Assembly: GCA_019739225.1 (NCBI GenBank)
Contig: JAHHDT010000004.1
Coordinates: 124,001 to 188,000, forward strand
Direction: 5' to 3'
DNA: 64,000 bases
Origin: Aquamicrobium sp.
Lineage (GTDB): Bacteria; Pseudomonadota; Alphaproteobacteria; Rhizobiales; Rhizobiaceae
Part shown: positions 18,425 through 28,263 of the stretch, piece after piece
Numbering within the stretch: the first letter of the stretch is position 1
Layout of the letters: the number at the start of each line of letters is the position of its first letter
The notes under the pieces: model-generated
Seen by the model: the letters and a program-made list of their open reading frames with translations, nothing else
Told to the model about the DNA's origin: nothing
Database searches by the model: none
Made by a program: the position numbers and the translations under genes

Positions 18425-19678
18425 CTAGGCCGGCCTGACGAGGATATGCTTCTTGCGGCCCAGCGAGAGCTTGATGACGCCTTCCGACGTGAGGTCTCCA
18501 GCGCCCAGTACGCGCTTTTCGTCCGTAACCTGCTCGTCGTTGACGCGCACCGCACCGCCCTGGACATGCCGGCGTGCCTCGCCGTTGGAACCGGCAAGAC
18601 CCGCCTTCACGAATAGCGAAAGCACGCCGATGCCGCCTTCAAGCTCGGCCTGGTCGATCTCCACGGTCGGCAGGCTCTCGGCCAGTGCGCCTTCCTCGAA
18701 GGTCTTGCGAGCCGTCTCGGATGCCTGGTCGGCCGCCTCGCGTCCGTGCAGCATGGCGGTGACCTCGGTGGCCAGCACCTTCTTGGCGTCGTTGATTTCA
18801 GAGCCGCCGAGCGCCGCAAGCCGCGCGATCTCGTCCATCGGCAGGATCGTGAACAGCTTGAGGAAGCGCTCCACGTCGGCATCCTCGGTATTGCGCCAGT
18901 ACTGCCAGAATTCGTAGGGCGAGAGGAGGTCGGCATTCAGCCATACGGCGCCGGAAGCCGATTTGCCCATCTTGGCACCGGACGACGTGGTCAGCAGCGG
19001 CGAGGTCAGGGCATAAAGCTGCGGCGTTCCCATGCGGTGGCCGAGATCGATGCCGTTGATGATGTTGCCCCACTGGTCCGAGCCGCCCATCTGAAGCCGC
19101 GTGCCGTAGCGCTTGTTCAGCTCCACGAAATCGTAGGCCTGAAGGATCATGTAGTTGAATTCGAGGAACGACAGCGACTGCTCGCGGTCGAGGCGCGTCT
19201 TCACGCTGTCGAACGAAAGCATGCGGTTGACCGAGAAGTGCCGGCCGACGTCCCGGAGGAATTCGAGATAGTTGAGCGGACGCAGCCACTCGGCATTGTT
19301 GATCATCAGCGCCGCGTTGCTGTCGCGATCATAGTCGAGGTAGCGCGAGAAACAGGCCTTGAGCGAGGCGATGTTGCCCTCGATCATCTCGACCGTCATC
19401 AGCTTGCGGGCTTCCTCCTTGAAGGACGGATCGCCGACCATGCCTGTGCCGCCGCCCATCAGCGAGATAGGCCGGTGGCCCGTCTGCTGAAACCAGTACA
19501 GCATCATGGTCTGCGTGAGATGCCCGACATGCAGGCTCGACGCCGTCGGGTCGTAGCCGATATAGGCCGTCACGGTTTCCCTGGCGAGGAGGTCGTCGAG
19601 ACCGGTTTCATCCGAGATCTGGTGGATGAACCCGCGTTCTGACAGCGTGCGCAGGAAGTCGGACTTGAAGGCGGACAT
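18425..19678 (-). CDS. tyrS: Tyrosyl-tRNA synthetase
   Basis: A 417-residue class I aminoacyl-tRNA synthetase. It has the HIGH-like HVGH motif in [13 protein letters not shown], the tyrosine-binding block [13 protein letters not shown] and [10 protein letters not shown], and KMSKS-like KMGKS in [15 protein letters not shown]. The C-terminal S4 domain is seen in [21 protein letters not shown]. The ATG at 19678 has GGAAAG at proper spacing; an ATG five codons upstream (19693) is the alternative. Length matches bacterial TyrRS. It is divergent from anmK across about 100 bases. Confidence 0.97.
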   Translation of the reverse strand: MSAFKSDFLRTLSERGFIHQISDETGLDDLLARETVTAYIGYDPTASSLHVGHLTQTMMLYWFQQTGHRPISLMGGGTGMVGDPSFKEEARKLMTVEMIEGNIASLKACFSRYLDYDRDSNAALMINNAEWLRPLNYLEFLRDVGRHFSVNRMLSFDSVKTRLDREQSLSFLEFNYMILQAYDFVELNKRYGTRLQMGGSDQWGNIINGIDLGHRMGTPQLYALTSPLLTTSSGAKMGKSASGAVWLNADLLSPYEFWQYWRNTEDADVERFLKLFTILPMDEIARLAALGGSEINDAKKVLATEVTAMLHGREAADQASETARKTFEEGALAESLPTVEIDQAELEGGIGVLSLFVKAGLAGSNGEARRHVQGGAVRVNDEQVTDEKRVLGAGDLTSEGVIKLSLGRKKHILVRPA

Positions 19679-19782
19679 GATCGTGCTTTCCATGGAACAT
19701 ATTTGGCCCGCGCTGCGAATGGCGCGGGAACCCGCGCGGCTTTAGCATCAAGCATGCGAGAATCACAAGAACGGCGGCGGAA

Positions 19783-20895
19783 ATGACGCTGACATGCGCG
19801 ATCGGCCTGATGAGCGGCACCTCGATGGACGGTATAGACCTTGCCGTTGTCACCACCGACGGGCGGGGCGATGTCCGGCGCGGCCCGGCGGGCTTCGTCG
19901 CCTACGAAGCCGCCTTCCGCCGTCGCATCGAAGTCGCGTTGAATCAGGCCAGGAGCATTTCCGCGCGCGCGGAGCGGCCTGGAGACCTTGCGGCGCTGGA
20001 GCGTGAGATCACGCTTCGCCATGCGGATGCGGTAAAGCAATTCCTGGCAGAGCACGGCGACATCACCCCTCAACTGATCGGCTTTCATGGCCAGACCGTG
20101 CTGCATAGGCCGGAACAGGCTTTGACGGTCCAGCTCGGCAACGGCGTGTTGCTTGCGCGCGAGACTGGCCTGCCTGTGGTCCACGACATGCGCGCCAATG
20201 ACATGGTGCATGGCGGGCAGGGCGCGCCGCTCGTGCCGGCCTACCATGCGGCGCTCGCCGCTTCTCTGCCGCAGGACCTGCAACACTTCCCAATGGCTTT
20301 CGTAAACATCGGCGGCATTTCCAACGTCACCTTCGTGCCCACCGACGGCGACCCCGTCGCCTTCGACAGCGGGCCCGGCAACGCCTTGATCGACCAATGG
20401 GTGTCGGGCGAGGGGGGCGTGCCGTTCGACGCCGACGGCATGATCGCCACCGAAGGCGGCGTGATACGAGCCGTCGTCGACCGCTACATGGAAAGCCCGT
20501 TCTTCGAGCGCGCCGCGCCCAAATCGCTCGACCGCAACGATTTCACGCTCGATCTGGCGGCCGGACTGGAACTCGCCGACGGCGCGCGCACGCTGGCAGC
20601 CGTCTCCGCCGAGGCGATACTGGCGGCCGCCGCACACATGCCGGCCCAGCCGAAGCTCTGGATCATCTGCGGCGGCGGGCGGCGCAACCCCCACATCGTT
20701 GCGGATCTGCGCGCCGGCGTGCCGTCCGGGGTCGAGGTTCTTCTGGCCGAGGATGCCGGTCTCGACGGTGACGCCATGGAGGCGGAGGCATGGGCCTATC
20801 TCGCCGTCCGCGCGATGAACGGCCTGCCTCTGACTTTCCCGACCACCACAGGCTGCCGCGAACCGGTGACCGGCGGTGTGCTCAATCTCCCCTGA
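19783..20895 (+). CDS. anmK: Anhydro-N-acetylmuramic acid kinase
   Basis: A 370-residue kinase that opens and phosphorylates 1,6-anhydro-MurNAc released by lytic transglycosylases, feeding cell-wall sugar back to metabolism. The signature [17 protein letters not shown] at the N-terminus is the ATP phosphate-binding loop of this family. [55 protein letters not shown] and [13 protein letters not shown] follow in the expected order. Length and order fit AnmK fully. It lies back to back with tyrS and converges on radC with a 7-base gap. Confidence 0.97.
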   Translation: MTLTCAIGLMSGTSMDGIDLAVVTTDGRGDVRRGPAGFVAYEAAFRRRIEVALNQARSISARAERPGDLAALEREITLRHADAVKQFLAEHGDITPQLIGFHGQTVLHRPEQALTVQLGNGVLLARETGLPVVHDMRANDMVHGGQGAPLVPAYHAALAASLPQDLQHFPMAFVNIGGISNVTFVPTDGDPVAFDSGPGNALIDQWVSGEGGVPFDADGMIATEGGVIRAVVDRYMESPFFERAAPKSLDRNDFTLDLAAGLELADGARTLAAVSAEAILAAAAHMPAQPKLWIICGGGRRNPHIVADLRAGVPSGVEVLLAEDAGLDGDAMEAEAWAYLAVRAMNGLPLTFPTTTGCREPVTGGVLNLP

Positions 20896-20902
20896 CACGC
20901 GC

Positions 20903-21658
20903 TCAGATCAGCTGCATGCCTTTCAGGCTCGCATGACCGTTGCGGCCCACGATGATGTGGTCGTGAACGATCACGCCGAGCGGCTTTCCGGTCTCGATGA
21001 TCGTCTTGGTCATCTCGATGTCGGCGCGCGAGGGCGTGGGATCGCCGGACGGATGGTTGTGAACAAGGATAATCGCCGTGGCCGAAAGCTCGAGAGCCCG
21101 GCGCATGACCTCGCGCGGATAGACCGGCGTATGGTCTACCGTGCCCGACTGCTGCACCTCATCGGCGATCAGCACATTCTTCTTGTCGAGAAACAGGATG
21201 CGGAACTGCTCGCGCGGCTCAAACGCCATCGCCGCGCGGCAATAGTCGATCACCTGCGCCCATGAGCCGAGCACGGGCCGGCGGCCGATCGCGCCTCTGG
21301 CCATACGGCTGGAAGCGGCGGCAATCGTCTTGATGTCGAGCGCGACGGCGTCGCCCACACCCTCCACCTCGCGCAGCAAATGTTCAGGCGCGCCAAGCAC
21401 TTCCGCGAACGAGCCGAATCGATTGATGAGCGTCTTGGCGAGCCCCTTGGTGTCCGCGCGCGGGATCGACCGGAAGAGCAGCAGTTCCAGCAACTCGTAG
21501 TCGGATAGCGCGCTGGCACCCGCTTCCCGGAACCGGCTTCTCAGCCGCTCGCGATGTCCGAGATAGTGCGGTTTCTCCGCTCCGGCTTTCGCCGCGCGTG
21601 GCGCAGGCAACGTTCGTTCCGCGAAGAAACCACGCTCGTCGCCATCGTCGCCCTGCAT
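20903..21658 (-). CDS. radC: RadC-family JAB/MPN domain protein
   Basis: A 251-residue protein with an N-terminal helix-hairpin-helix region ([13 protein letters not shown], then [22 protein letters not shown]) and a C-terminal JAB1/MPN metal-binding domain. The motif [19 protein letters not shown] gives His-x-His and Asp as zinc ligands. RadC was once tied to DNA repair, but its biochemical role is unsettled. It is the last gene of a minus-strand set (hydratase - map - radC), starting 48 bases after the map stop. Confidence 0.93.
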   Translation of the reverse strand: MQGDDGDERGFFAERTLPAPRAAKAGAEKPHYLGHRERLRSRFREAGASALSDYELLELLLFRSIPRADTKGLAKTLINRFGSFAEVLGAPEHLLREVEGVGDAVALDIKTIAAASSRMARGAIGRRPVLGSWAQVIDYCRAAMAFEPREQFRILFLDKKNVLIADEVQQSGTVDHTPVYPREVMRRALELSATAIILVHNHPSGDPTPSRADIEMTKTIIETGKPLGVIVHDHIIVGRNGHASLKGMQLI

Positions 21659-21706
21659 GTCCGCCCTTTCCTGCCCAAGCTCTTGGCACAGGATAGGCGA
21701 ACCGTG

Positions 21707-22534
21707 TCAGGCGGCAAGCCCCGGCCTGTCCAGACCGGCGGGAGAAAGCGTGAAAACCTCGCAGCCGTCGGCCGTCACGCCGACCGTGTGCTCGTATTGC
21801 GCCGACAGCGACCGGTCGCGCGTCACCGCGGTCCACCCGTCGGAGAGCACTTTCACATGGAGCCGCCCGAGATTGATCATCGGCTCGATGGTGAAGATCA
21901 TGCCTTCGCGCATCTCGACGCCCTCGTTCGGGCTGCCGTAGTGCAGGATATTCGGCGCATCGTGAAAGAGCCGCCCAACGCCGTGTCCGCAGAAGTCGCG
22001 CACGACGGAGCAGCGCTCGCTTTCGGCATATGTCTGGATAGCGGCGCCAATCGCACCGGTGCGCACGCCGGGCTTGACCGCCGCGATGCCCCGCGTCAGG
22101 CATTCATGGGTGACTTCCAGCAGCCTCTCGGCGGCGCGCTTGATCTGTCCGACCGGATACATGCGACTGGAATCGCCATGCCATCCGTCGAGAATGTAGG
22201 TGACGTCAATATTGACGACGTCGCCTTCGCGCAGCGGCTTGTCGTCCGGAATGCCGTGACAGACCACATGGTTGATCGAGGTGCAGGTCGATTTTGTGTA
22301 GCCGCGATAGTTCAGCGTCGCCGGCATCGCGCCGTGATCCATGCCGAACTCGAAGACGAAGCGGTCTATCGCGTTGGTCGTCACGCCCGGCGCGACGATT
22401 GCCGCCAGCTCGTCGAGACAGCGCGCCGTCAGGTTGCAGGCCTTGCGCATGCCCTCGAAGGCGTCGGGCCCATAGAGCCTGATCTGCCCGGTATTGCGCT
22501 GTGGCGCGGCGTCCGCGTCGAGATAGGTGACCAT
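21707..22534 (-). CDS. map: Type I methionine aminopeptidase
   Basis: A 275-residue metalloenzyme that removes the first Met from new proteins. The start MVTYLDADAAP has GGAAG upstream; an ATG 13 codons earlier is less likely. Metal ligands are visible: the two Asp in NIDVTYILDGWHGDSSRMY, His in CGHGVGRLFHDAP, and two Glu (REGMIFTIEPMI and the later STP-like strand ending QYEHTVGVTADG). The substrate His is in GYTKSTCTSINHVVCHG. Features match the essential bacterial enzyme. It sits between the hydratase and radC genes. Confidence 0.96.
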   Translation of the reverse strand: MVTYLDADAAPQRNTGQIRLYGPDAFEGMRKACNLTARCLDELAAIVAPGVTTNAIDRFVFEFGMDHGAMPATLNYRGYTKSTCTSINHVVCHGIPDDKPLREGDVVNIDVTYILDGWHGDSSRMYPVGQIKRAAERLLEVTHECLTRGIAAVKPGVRTGAIGAAIQTYAESERCSVVRDFCGHGVGRLFHDAPNILHYGSPNEGVEMREGMIFTIEPMINLGRLHVKVLSDGWTAVTRDRSLSAQYEHTVGVTADGCEVFTLSPAGLDRPGLAA

Positions 22535-22588
22535 CGTCTTCCGTCCGTTGGATGCGAACCCACCATGTCGCATCGAAGCGGCTCCGCT

Positions 22589-23644
22589 TCAAGAGGAAGG
22601 GCGCGACTTCCACGAATCGACCAGTGCCCGAGCGCGCTTCTCGACGGCCATCATCGCGTCGGCAAGGCCGGCCCGGTCTCGCAGCAGGAGGCGGGAGAGC
22701 GCGGTCTCTGCGGCGATGCTTGTCGTCACCGCCTGCTCGTGTTCGCCAGCGCTCGAACAGGCATCCGGGTTCTCCATGCGAAACCGGGCCTGTGCCGCCT
22801 GCTCGATCAGGCGCGCCGTCCGCTCCGGCAGGGCAGGCAGGAAATGCAGTCGCATGCCGGGCAGGGGCAAGCCCTGCACGCGGGTCGACCATGTCTCGTC
22901 GGCCTCGACCGGAAATGCGCGCGTCACGGTGCCGGTGGTCACCACATCGCCGGTTTCGAGGCCCCGCGCCATCGGACGCTGTTCGAGCCCGGCGACGAAG
23001 TGGCGAAGCGCTGCAAGCGGCCCGTCGAGCACGTTGCGCGCGGAGCCGCGATCGATCTCGACCTCGTTCCTGAAGAGCACGATTTCGAACGAGGCCAGCC
23101 GGTCGATCCAGTCCGCCGCGCGATCCTGGTCGATGGCCATCATCGGCCCGTGCAGCAATGCGCCGTGCATGGCGGCTGCCGCGACTGTGTCGGCGGCGGC
23201 GAAGCGCCAGCCGGGATAGATCGACTGTACGACCTCGAAACCGTGCGCCACGGCGTCGATGCAGGAAAGCAACTCCCGGTCGTCCATGTCCGCGCGCGGC
23301 GACCGGGCTATACGGAAGACGATTTCGGGCTCTATGCGTGGCTCTACAAACGCCGAAATGTCGAGTTCCGCGTGACCTTGCTCCGGGTCGAACCCGTATG
23401 TCGACGTGTCGTAGGTCGGCCCCCAGATGGGTGCGCGCACACCGTACTCGTCCCAGATGGTGCGGTTGGTGAAGCCGATCTTCCAGCCGACCGGACGCTC
23501 GCCCCGTGCGATGCGCGCGGCTATCACGGAGTCCGCCGTTGCATAGGCCGCATCGAGGTCGAACGACGGATCGCCGTCGCTGAACGGTTCGATCTGCCGG
23601 CGATCATCCAGCGCGGCAAGGATGGTCGTTGCAATGTCATTCAT
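22589..23644 (-). CDS. Fumarylacetoacetase-fold hydratase, 2-keto-4-pentenoate hydratase family
   Basis: A 351-residue protein with the FAH fold of MhpD/HpcG-like hydratases and decarboxylases. Family marks are the VGWKIGFTNRTIWDEYGV block near residue 50, the acidic metal-binding region FVEPRIEPEIVFRI, and GLETGDVVTTGTVTRAFPV near the C-terminal half. Such enzymes act on enol forms of dicarboxylic or pentadienoic keto acids from aromatic breakdown. There are no other aromatic-catabolism genes nearby, so the substrate is unknown. The C-terminal 60 residues are helical and longer than usual. It heads the set that continues into map. Confidence 0.8.
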   Translation of the reverse strand: MNDIATTILAALDDRRQIEPFSDGDPSFDLDAAYATADSVIAARIARGERPVGWKIGFTNRTIWDEYGVRAPIWGPTYDTSTYGFDPEQGHAELDISAFVEPRIEPEIVFRIARSPRADMDDRELLSCIDAVAHGFEVVQSIYPGWRFAAADTVAAAAMHGALLHGPMMAIDQDRAADWIDRLASFEIVLFRNEVEIDRGSARNVLDGPLAALRHFVAGLEQRPMARGLETGDVVTTGTVTRAFPVEADETWSTRVQGLPLPGMRLHFLPALPERTARLIEQAAQARFRMENPDACSSAGEHEQAVTTSIAAETALSRLLLRDRAGLADAMMAVEKRARALVDSWKSRPSS

Positions 23645-23719
23645 GGTGCCCCCTTACCCTGGGTTAGGCCATGATCGAAAAGGAATGTCCAGCGCTTCGC
23701 CTGCCGCCAGAAAGACAAA

Positions 23720-23740
23720 GGGCGACGCAATGCGCCGCCC
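23720..23740 (-). terminator. Intrinsic terminator of the aldehyde dehydrogenase gene
   Basis: On the minus strand GGGCGGCGC ATT GCGTCGCCC forms a 9-bp stem (one G:U) with a 3-base loop, followed by TTTGTCTTT. It lies 25 bases after the aldehyde dehydrogenase stop and well ahead of the hydratase start, so these are separate transcription units. Confidence 0.82.
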
Positions 23741-23764
23741 TGTCGTCATCTGTGGAAATCGGGC

Positions 23765-25210
23765 TCACCCCTCGGCCGGCCAGCCGGCCACGGCCTTGAC
23801 CTCCAGAAAGTCTTCCAGCCCGTATTTGCCGCCTTCGCGGCCAAGGCCCGACTGCTTGTAACCGCCGAACGGGCTTCCCGCGCCGCGACCGGCACCGTTC
23901 ATCTGCACCATGCCGCTGCGAAGCTGCCGGGCGACGCGGCGGGCCCGCTCGGGATCGCTCGTCTGGACGTAGCTCGACAGGCCGTAGGGCGTGTCGTTGG
24001 CGATCTCGATCGCCTCTTCCTCGGTCTCGAACGGGATCATGGCGAGCACCGGGCCGAACACCTCCTCGCGCGCGATCGTCATGTCGTTGGAGACATCGGC
24101 AAACACGGTTGGGCGCACATAGTAGCCGCGATTGAAGCCTTCGGGCCGGCCCGGGCCGCCGGCCACGACCCGCGCGCCTTCCTTGATCGCGATCTCGATC
24201 AGGCCCTGCACCTTGTTGAACTGGGCCTCCGAGACGAGCGGGCCGATATGGTCGCCCTGTTCGGCCGGATTGCCGACCTTGACGGTCGCCGTGTGCCGGC
24301 CGGCGATCTCGACGGCCTGATCGTAGACGGGGCGCTCGACCAGCATGCGCGTCGGCGCATTGCACGACTGGCCGGTGTTCTCGAAGCAGTGGTTAAGGCC
24401 TCGCACCACGGCCGCTTCCAGGTCGCTGTCGGCGAAGACGAGGTTGGGCGACTTGCCGCCGAGCTCGAGCGTCACCCGCTTGACCGTGTCGGCCGACGAC
24501 TTGGAGACGGCAATGCCGGCACGTGTCGAACCGGTGAACGACATCATGTCGATGTCGGGATGGCGGGACATTGCTTCGCCCACCGACGGCCCGTCGCCGT
24601 TGACCATGTTGAACACGCCGGCCGGCAGGCCGGCTGCGTCGACGATCTCGGCAAACACGATCGACGAAAGCGGCGCGATCTCGGATGGCTTCAGCACCAC
24701 CGTGCAGCCCGCCGCGATCGCCGGCACGACCTTCAGCGTCACCTGGTTCATCGGCCAGTTCCATGGCGTGATGAGCCCGCAGACGCCGATCGGCTCGTGA
24801 ACGATGCGGTCGTTCGGGTTGCGCTCGTCGAGCGGGTGCTCGAACACGAAATTCTTCAGCGTCCGGATGAAGGTCTTGATGTGGTAGGCGCCGACCGATG
24901 CCTGCGATTCGGTGGCGAGCTTGATCGGCGCGCCCATCTCGTCCGAGATCGCCTTGGCCATGTCGTCCATGCGCGCATTGTAGGCCTCAAGCAGCCGCTC
25001 CAGCGCTTCCACGCGTTCCTCGCGGCTGGTGCGTGACCATGCGGGGAAGGCGCGCCGTGCCGCCACGACGGCCTTGTCGACATCCGCCTGCGCAGCCAGC
25101 GAAATGACCGCGAAAGGCTGTTCGTCGGCGGGGTTGATCACCTCCAGCTCGCGCGCGGCGACAGGCGCCGTCCATTTGCCGTCGATGTAGAAATCCGTCT
25201 TGCGCAGCAT
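23765..25210 (-). CDS. NAD(P)-dependent aldehyde dehydrogenase
   Basis: A 481-residue aldehyde dehydrogenase. The start MLRKTDFYIDGKW was chosen for its GGAG ribosome site; an ATG 10 codons upstream is possible. The family blocks are present: LITPWNWPMNQV and KPSEIAPLSS (cofactor and Lys), SFTGSTRAGI, ELGGKSPN with the general base Glu, and ENTGQSCNAPTR with the catalytic Cys. The C-terminus has PFGGYKQSGLGREGGKYGLEDF. The type resembles broad-range betaine-, aminobutyraldehyde- or 3-succinoylpyridine-like enzymes; the true substrate is not clear. It is a single-gene unit with its own terminator. Confidence 0.93.
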   Translation of the reverse strand: MLRKTDFYIDGKWTAPVAARELEVINPADEQPFAVISLAAQADVDKAVVAARRAFPAWSRTSREERVEALERLLEAYNARMDDMAKAISDEMGAPIKLATESQASVGAYHIKTFIRTLKNFVFEHPLDERNPNDRIVHEPIGVCGLITPWNWPMNQVTLKVVPAIAAGCTVVLKPSEIAPLSSIVFAEIVDAAGLPAGVFNMVNGDGPSVGEAMSRHPDIDMMSFTGSTRAGIAVSKSSADTVKRVTLELGGKSPNLVFADSDLEAAVVRGLNHCFENTGQSCNAPTRMLVERPVYDQAVEIAGRHTATVKVGNPAEQGDHIGPLVSEAQFNKVQGLIEIAIKEGARVVAGGPGRPEGFNRGYYVRPTVFADVSNDMTIAREEVFGPVLAMIPFETEEEAIEIANDTPYGLSSYVQTSDPERARRVARQLRSGMVQMNGAGRGAGSPFGGYKQSGLGREGGKYGLEDFLEVKAVAGWPAEG

Positions 25211-25417
25211 CTGTATCTCCAGGTCGATGGGATCGTGCATGCTTAATAGCGCAAGCCGCAGCGCTCCAATACCACGGAGGCGACGTCGTTGGCTCAGTGC
25301 GACCGGCTGGGGATATCCGCACATTCATGCGGCATCGCTAAAATGCAATCGAATCCTTTGGCGGTTCCGAAACGGGGTGGTGCGCAGATCGTGTGAGAGG
25401 GGCGAAAGGAGGTATCC

Positions 25418-25618
25418 GTGAGGCCCAGTTATTCCGCTGCCCGCCACCATCTCGAAGAAGCCTATCGGCTGCTGCCGGGAGACGACGAGCTGAGCGTCAA
25501 ATCGCGCCAGGCGCTGTCGATCCTCATCGATGCGATGCTGACGCAGGAATTCTCCACCGATGGCGAATCGGCAAAGGTGATCGAGTTCCCGCGCCGTGTG
25601 CGCTCCGGCACCGGCTAG
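25418..25618 (+). CDS. Small conserved-looking protein of 66 residues, GTG start
   Basis: The frame opens with GTG, 6 bases after a very strong AAAGGAGG, which is the main evidence that it is real. The product (MRPSYSAARHHLEEAYRLLP...) is soluble, helical and rich in Ala, Glu and Arg, ending VIEFPRRVRSGTG. The N-terminal helix YSAARHHLEEAYRLL and the IDAMLTQEF helix suggest a small helical bundle. I do not recognise a known domain. It stands alone between the divergent aldehyde dehydrogenase and the convergent exported protein. Confidence 0.75.
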   Translation: MRPSYSAARHHLEEAYRLLPGDDELSVKSRQALSILIDAMLTQEFSTDGESAKVIEFPRRVRSGTG

Positions 25619-25735
25619 GTGGTGCGTTTCTCGGACCTGCTTCGGATCAGAGCGGTCCCAGTCGGCCGCACGAGGTGAGGCGTTGGGCATTGCGCGGCTG
25701 CCTTTCGGGAGGATCGCGCGGCAAACGTCTCGCGT

Positions 25736-26104
25736 TCATCCCACGGTGGAAAGACAGGTCAACAGGGCACCCTTCTTGTCGGAGAAGCCTATGGTGGCTT
25801 CCTGCCCGCCGCCGAGGAAATTCCCCGTCGCGGCGAAAACCTCTTTCAGCGGGCCGCCTTCCGGCTGCAACTGTGTTCCGTCGATTCTGTAGGTGCCGGC
25901 GCCGTTCTGTGGGAGCGCGGGATCCGCAGCCCAGTCCGCCGTGCTTGTTCCGATGATCTGATAGGTCCCTTGCCCGTCCAGCAGCAATGTGCCGAAGGGG
26001 GCCATGCTGGTGTCATGGCAGCGGAAGATGCCCACCGGCGCGTCCTGCGCAAGAGACGGGCTGGCTGAGAAAGCAACAAGGGCGAGGGCGGCGGCAAGGC
26101 GCAT
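25736..26104 (-). CDS. Small exported hypothetical protein
   Basis: A 122-residue protein with a clear signal peptide (MRLAAALALVAFSASPSLAQ, cut after LAQ). The mature part is a small beta-rich domain with two Cys (FRCHDTS and ALLTCLST) that could form one disulfide, and repeated Gly/Thr strand motifs (GQGTYQIIG, GAGTYRIDG). The ATG at 26104 puts the signal peptide first; an ATG four codons upstream is also possible. No family was recognised. It is probably periplasmic. Confidence 0.72.
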   Translation of the reverse strand: MRLAAALALVAFSASPSLAQDAPVGIFRCHDTSMAPFGTLLLDGQGTYQIIGTSTADWAADPALPQNGAGTYRIDGTQLQPEGGPLKEVFAATGNFLGGGQEATIGFSDKKGALLTCLSTVG

Positions 26105-26407
26105 GTCTGCATCCATCTGAGCGTTGAAGAGGCGCGCAGATTAGTCAGCCCCGGCGCCTCCGGCGACGCCGCAAGATGATGAGGAAGCGCATTTCGCTAT
26201 GGGCGCGGGCCATCGCGGCTTGCGGGCAAGGATTTCGGCCTCGACGCATGATGGCCCCGGAAGCCCATTGGAGGCCAAACACGGTGGCCGTTAATCTTGC
26301 AGTTCGCCGCTGGCGCTGTTGGGACTGGTATCGGTAGGCCAGATGCGCCGGCGTCGCGCGTGGAGGTCGCCAGCAAAACGACGTGCGGGGTTGCGGCGCT
26401 GTCTGCG

Positions 26408-26523
26408 TTGCTGAGGGGGCGTGGACTAGTGAGGCAGTCTCCAGACCCCAGGGTGAGGCTCGGCCATGGGAGGCTGCCAGTGGCAAGCCGAGCCTCCAAC
26501 CCCGCTGACCCCCTCGTCAGCAA
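26408..26523. ncRNA. Possible structured RNA with competing folds
   Basis: Between the exported protein and tRNA-Glu lies a 590-base gene-free stretch. In it, TTGCTGA (26408-26414) plus GGGGG pair with CCCCC (26509-26513) plus TCAGCAA (26517-26523), closing a 116-base element. Inside is a strong hairpin: GAGGCTCGGC (26455-26464) with GCCGAGCCTC (26487-26496). GTCAGC (26516-26521) can instead pair with GCTGAC (26504-26509), a mutually exclusive fold. No known RNA family motif was recognised (not SRP, tmRNA or RNase P), and no U-run terminator is seen on either strand. It may be a non-coding RNA or a palindromic repeat element. Confidence 0.35.
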
Positions 26524-26695
26524 TCAAAGGCTGACACTCTCGGTTGAGTCGCGCAATCAGGTTTCGCGTCAATCAACAGTTTCCGGTGTGGAGCGGCCGG
26601 CTGGAACCCACGACGGCTTCGCGCCCAGATGCGTACCGTCACGACGGCATATTTGACGCATTAGGGGAGAAGTAGCACCAAGCGCTTGATTTTTC

Positions 26696-26771
26696 TGGCA
26701 CGCCCAACGGGACTCGAACCCGTGTTTCCGCCGTGAAAGGGCGGCGTCCTAGACCGCTAGACGATGGGCGC
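26696..26771 (-). tRNA. tRNA-Glu (anticodon TTC)
   Basis: A complete cloverleaf on the minus strand. The acceptor arm is GCGCCCA paired with TGGGCGT (one G:U), the anticodon loop is CTTTCAC with TTC, the T arm holds GTTCGAGTC, and the encoded 3' end is GCCA. The anticodon stem is CCGCC/GGCGG. Length is 76 with CCA. Confidence 0.97.
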
Positions 26772-26863
26772 TTGCCAGAACGAGGTGGCTTATAGTGAGC
26801 ATCGCGACGGCGGGCAACCCATCTTTGCACGGCAAACAGGAAATTTTCGCGTTTGGCCTGCGG

Positions 26864-28066
26864 CTATTTGCGCCGGCGGCAGCGCCAGTTCCAGTCGCGC
26901 TCGGGGCCGACGTCGATATGAACCGAATTCGTATGGCAATATGTGCCGACGCCGCCACGGCCCGGCATGCTGCGCAGGAACTCCGCCAGCTCCCATTTGC
27001 CAACGCCCGCGACCTGAACGTCCGCCGCCGCGCAATACATGTGCAGCGAGTTCCGTGCGCCGCGGGCGCGACGGTTGCGCGTAGGATTGCGGTAGCCCGA
27101 GGTGACGACGACCTTGCTGCCGTAATGGCGCTCGACGGTCTTGAGAACGCGCACCAGCGAAGGTTTGAGGCAGGCAACGTCCACGCTGTCGGTCTGCTTG
27201 GTGAGCCCGTTGGGCGCGAGCCGCGCGAGACCGGCCGCAGAGGCAACCTGATAGGAGTCTTCGCCTTCGTGAAGGTCGATATCGCTGTCGTCGTCGATGC
27301 CGGAGCGTCGGGAGATCTCGAACAGCGAATCGGGCCGCACGCCCGGCAGCGCTTCCCCGTTCTGTGGAATGATCGGCGTGGATGCCGAGGGGCTGGCCGA
27401 AGCGAGCTGGACAATCGGCTTCGCCGCGGGCGTCTCCACTTTGGGCGACGAGGCGGCGATCAACGGCTTGGGCGCCGTGGGCGCTGATGCGGCACGTGCG
27501 TTCGACGTGCCGAAGAAGGCTGCAAGGAAACCGCGTTTTTTGGGCTCCGCTGCCGCAACCTGGGGCGGTGGCCCATTTTCAAGAAACTGTGTGGCCTGCT
27601 GTTTGGGCGGCTCTTCGGCAGCGGCCGGTTGGTCGGTATCGGCTGCCGGCGTGGCAGCGGCAGCGATTTCCGTTTCGGCCGGCTGGGCATCCGTAGCCGC
27701 TGCCTGGGCCGGTTGCGCGGCAGGTTCGGGCGTGGATTGTTCGGTGGTGGCTGCCGCAATCTCCGCTTCGGAGCCGGGGCGCGGGGAAGGCGCTGCGACA
27801 ACGGCCTCCGGCAGCGACGGGTCATCCTCGTCCATGATGAATTCGCCTGCTGCGCCGGCCGCGCTGGCGGTCTGGTCCATCGAGACGGTAGCGCTTGCAA
27901 AGTCGCCGGCGGTTTGCGCCATCGGGGAGGATTGTTCCGAGGGGTTGAAGCCGAAGAAGGTCTCTTCGCCGCCGGAAGTGGTGCAAGAGGCGAGGAGCAT
28001 GGATGCAAACGCTGCGATGACAGCGCGCCGACCTCCGCGTGCGAAGCGCGTTCCCTCGACCTTCAA
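26864..28066 (-). CDS. Lipoprotein with C-terminal peptidase M15/DUF882-like domain
   Basis: A 400-residue envelope protein. A TTG start at 28066 is supported by GGAAGGGG just upstream and by the signal it yields: positive residues, then AVIAAFASMLLASC with the lipobox LASC at about residue 28. Residues 35-220 are Ala/Pro/Glu-rich linker. The C-terminal domain (about 290-400) starts at CLKPSLVRVLKTVERHYG and has TSGYRNPTRNRRARGARNSLH and AAADVQV, giving the His-Asp zinc pair, then a final His in SVHIDVGP. This fits YcbK/M15-type proteins that act on peptidoglycan peptides. The gene seems to be a single unit upstream of tRNA-Glu. Confidence 0.85.
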   Translation of the reverse strand: MKVEGTRFARGGRRAVIAAFASMLLASCTTSGGEETFFGFNPSEQSSPMAQTAGDFASATVSMDQTASAAGAAGEFIMDEDDPSLPEAVVAAPSPRPGSEAEIAAATTEQSTPEPAAQPAQAAATDAQPAETEIAAAATPAADTDQPAAAEEPPKQQATQFLENGPPPQVAAAEPKKRGFLAAFFGTSNARAASAPTAPKPLIAASSPKVETPAAKPIVQLASASPSASTPIIPQNGEALPGVRPDSLFEISRRSGIDDDSDIDLHEGEDSYQVASAAGLARLAPNGLTKQTDSVDVACLKPSLVRVLKTVERHYGSKVVVTSGYRNPTRNRRARGARNSLHMYCAAADVQVAGVGKWELAEFLRSMPGRGGVGTYCHTNSVHIDVGPERDWNWRCRRRK

Positions 28067-28263
28067 TGCAAACCCCTTCCTAGAACCGGGACAAAAATGG
28101 AATGCGGACGCCACAAAAACCTGCGAAATCAGCACTTTCCCCCAAGCCCGGGAACGAGACGTAACGAATCTCGAACCAAACCGCAACCATCCGGCTAGGG
28201 ATGAATTGGGGCAAGATCATGAATTCGCCGCCAAATTGCCGTCTTTTGCACCGGCAACTGCCG

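Noticed and set aside
26297-26656. 119-codon plus-strand frame in the gap before tRNA-Glu
   Set aside because: No ribosome site, odd composition, and it runs through the base-paired element. A structured RNA or repeat explains the stretch better.
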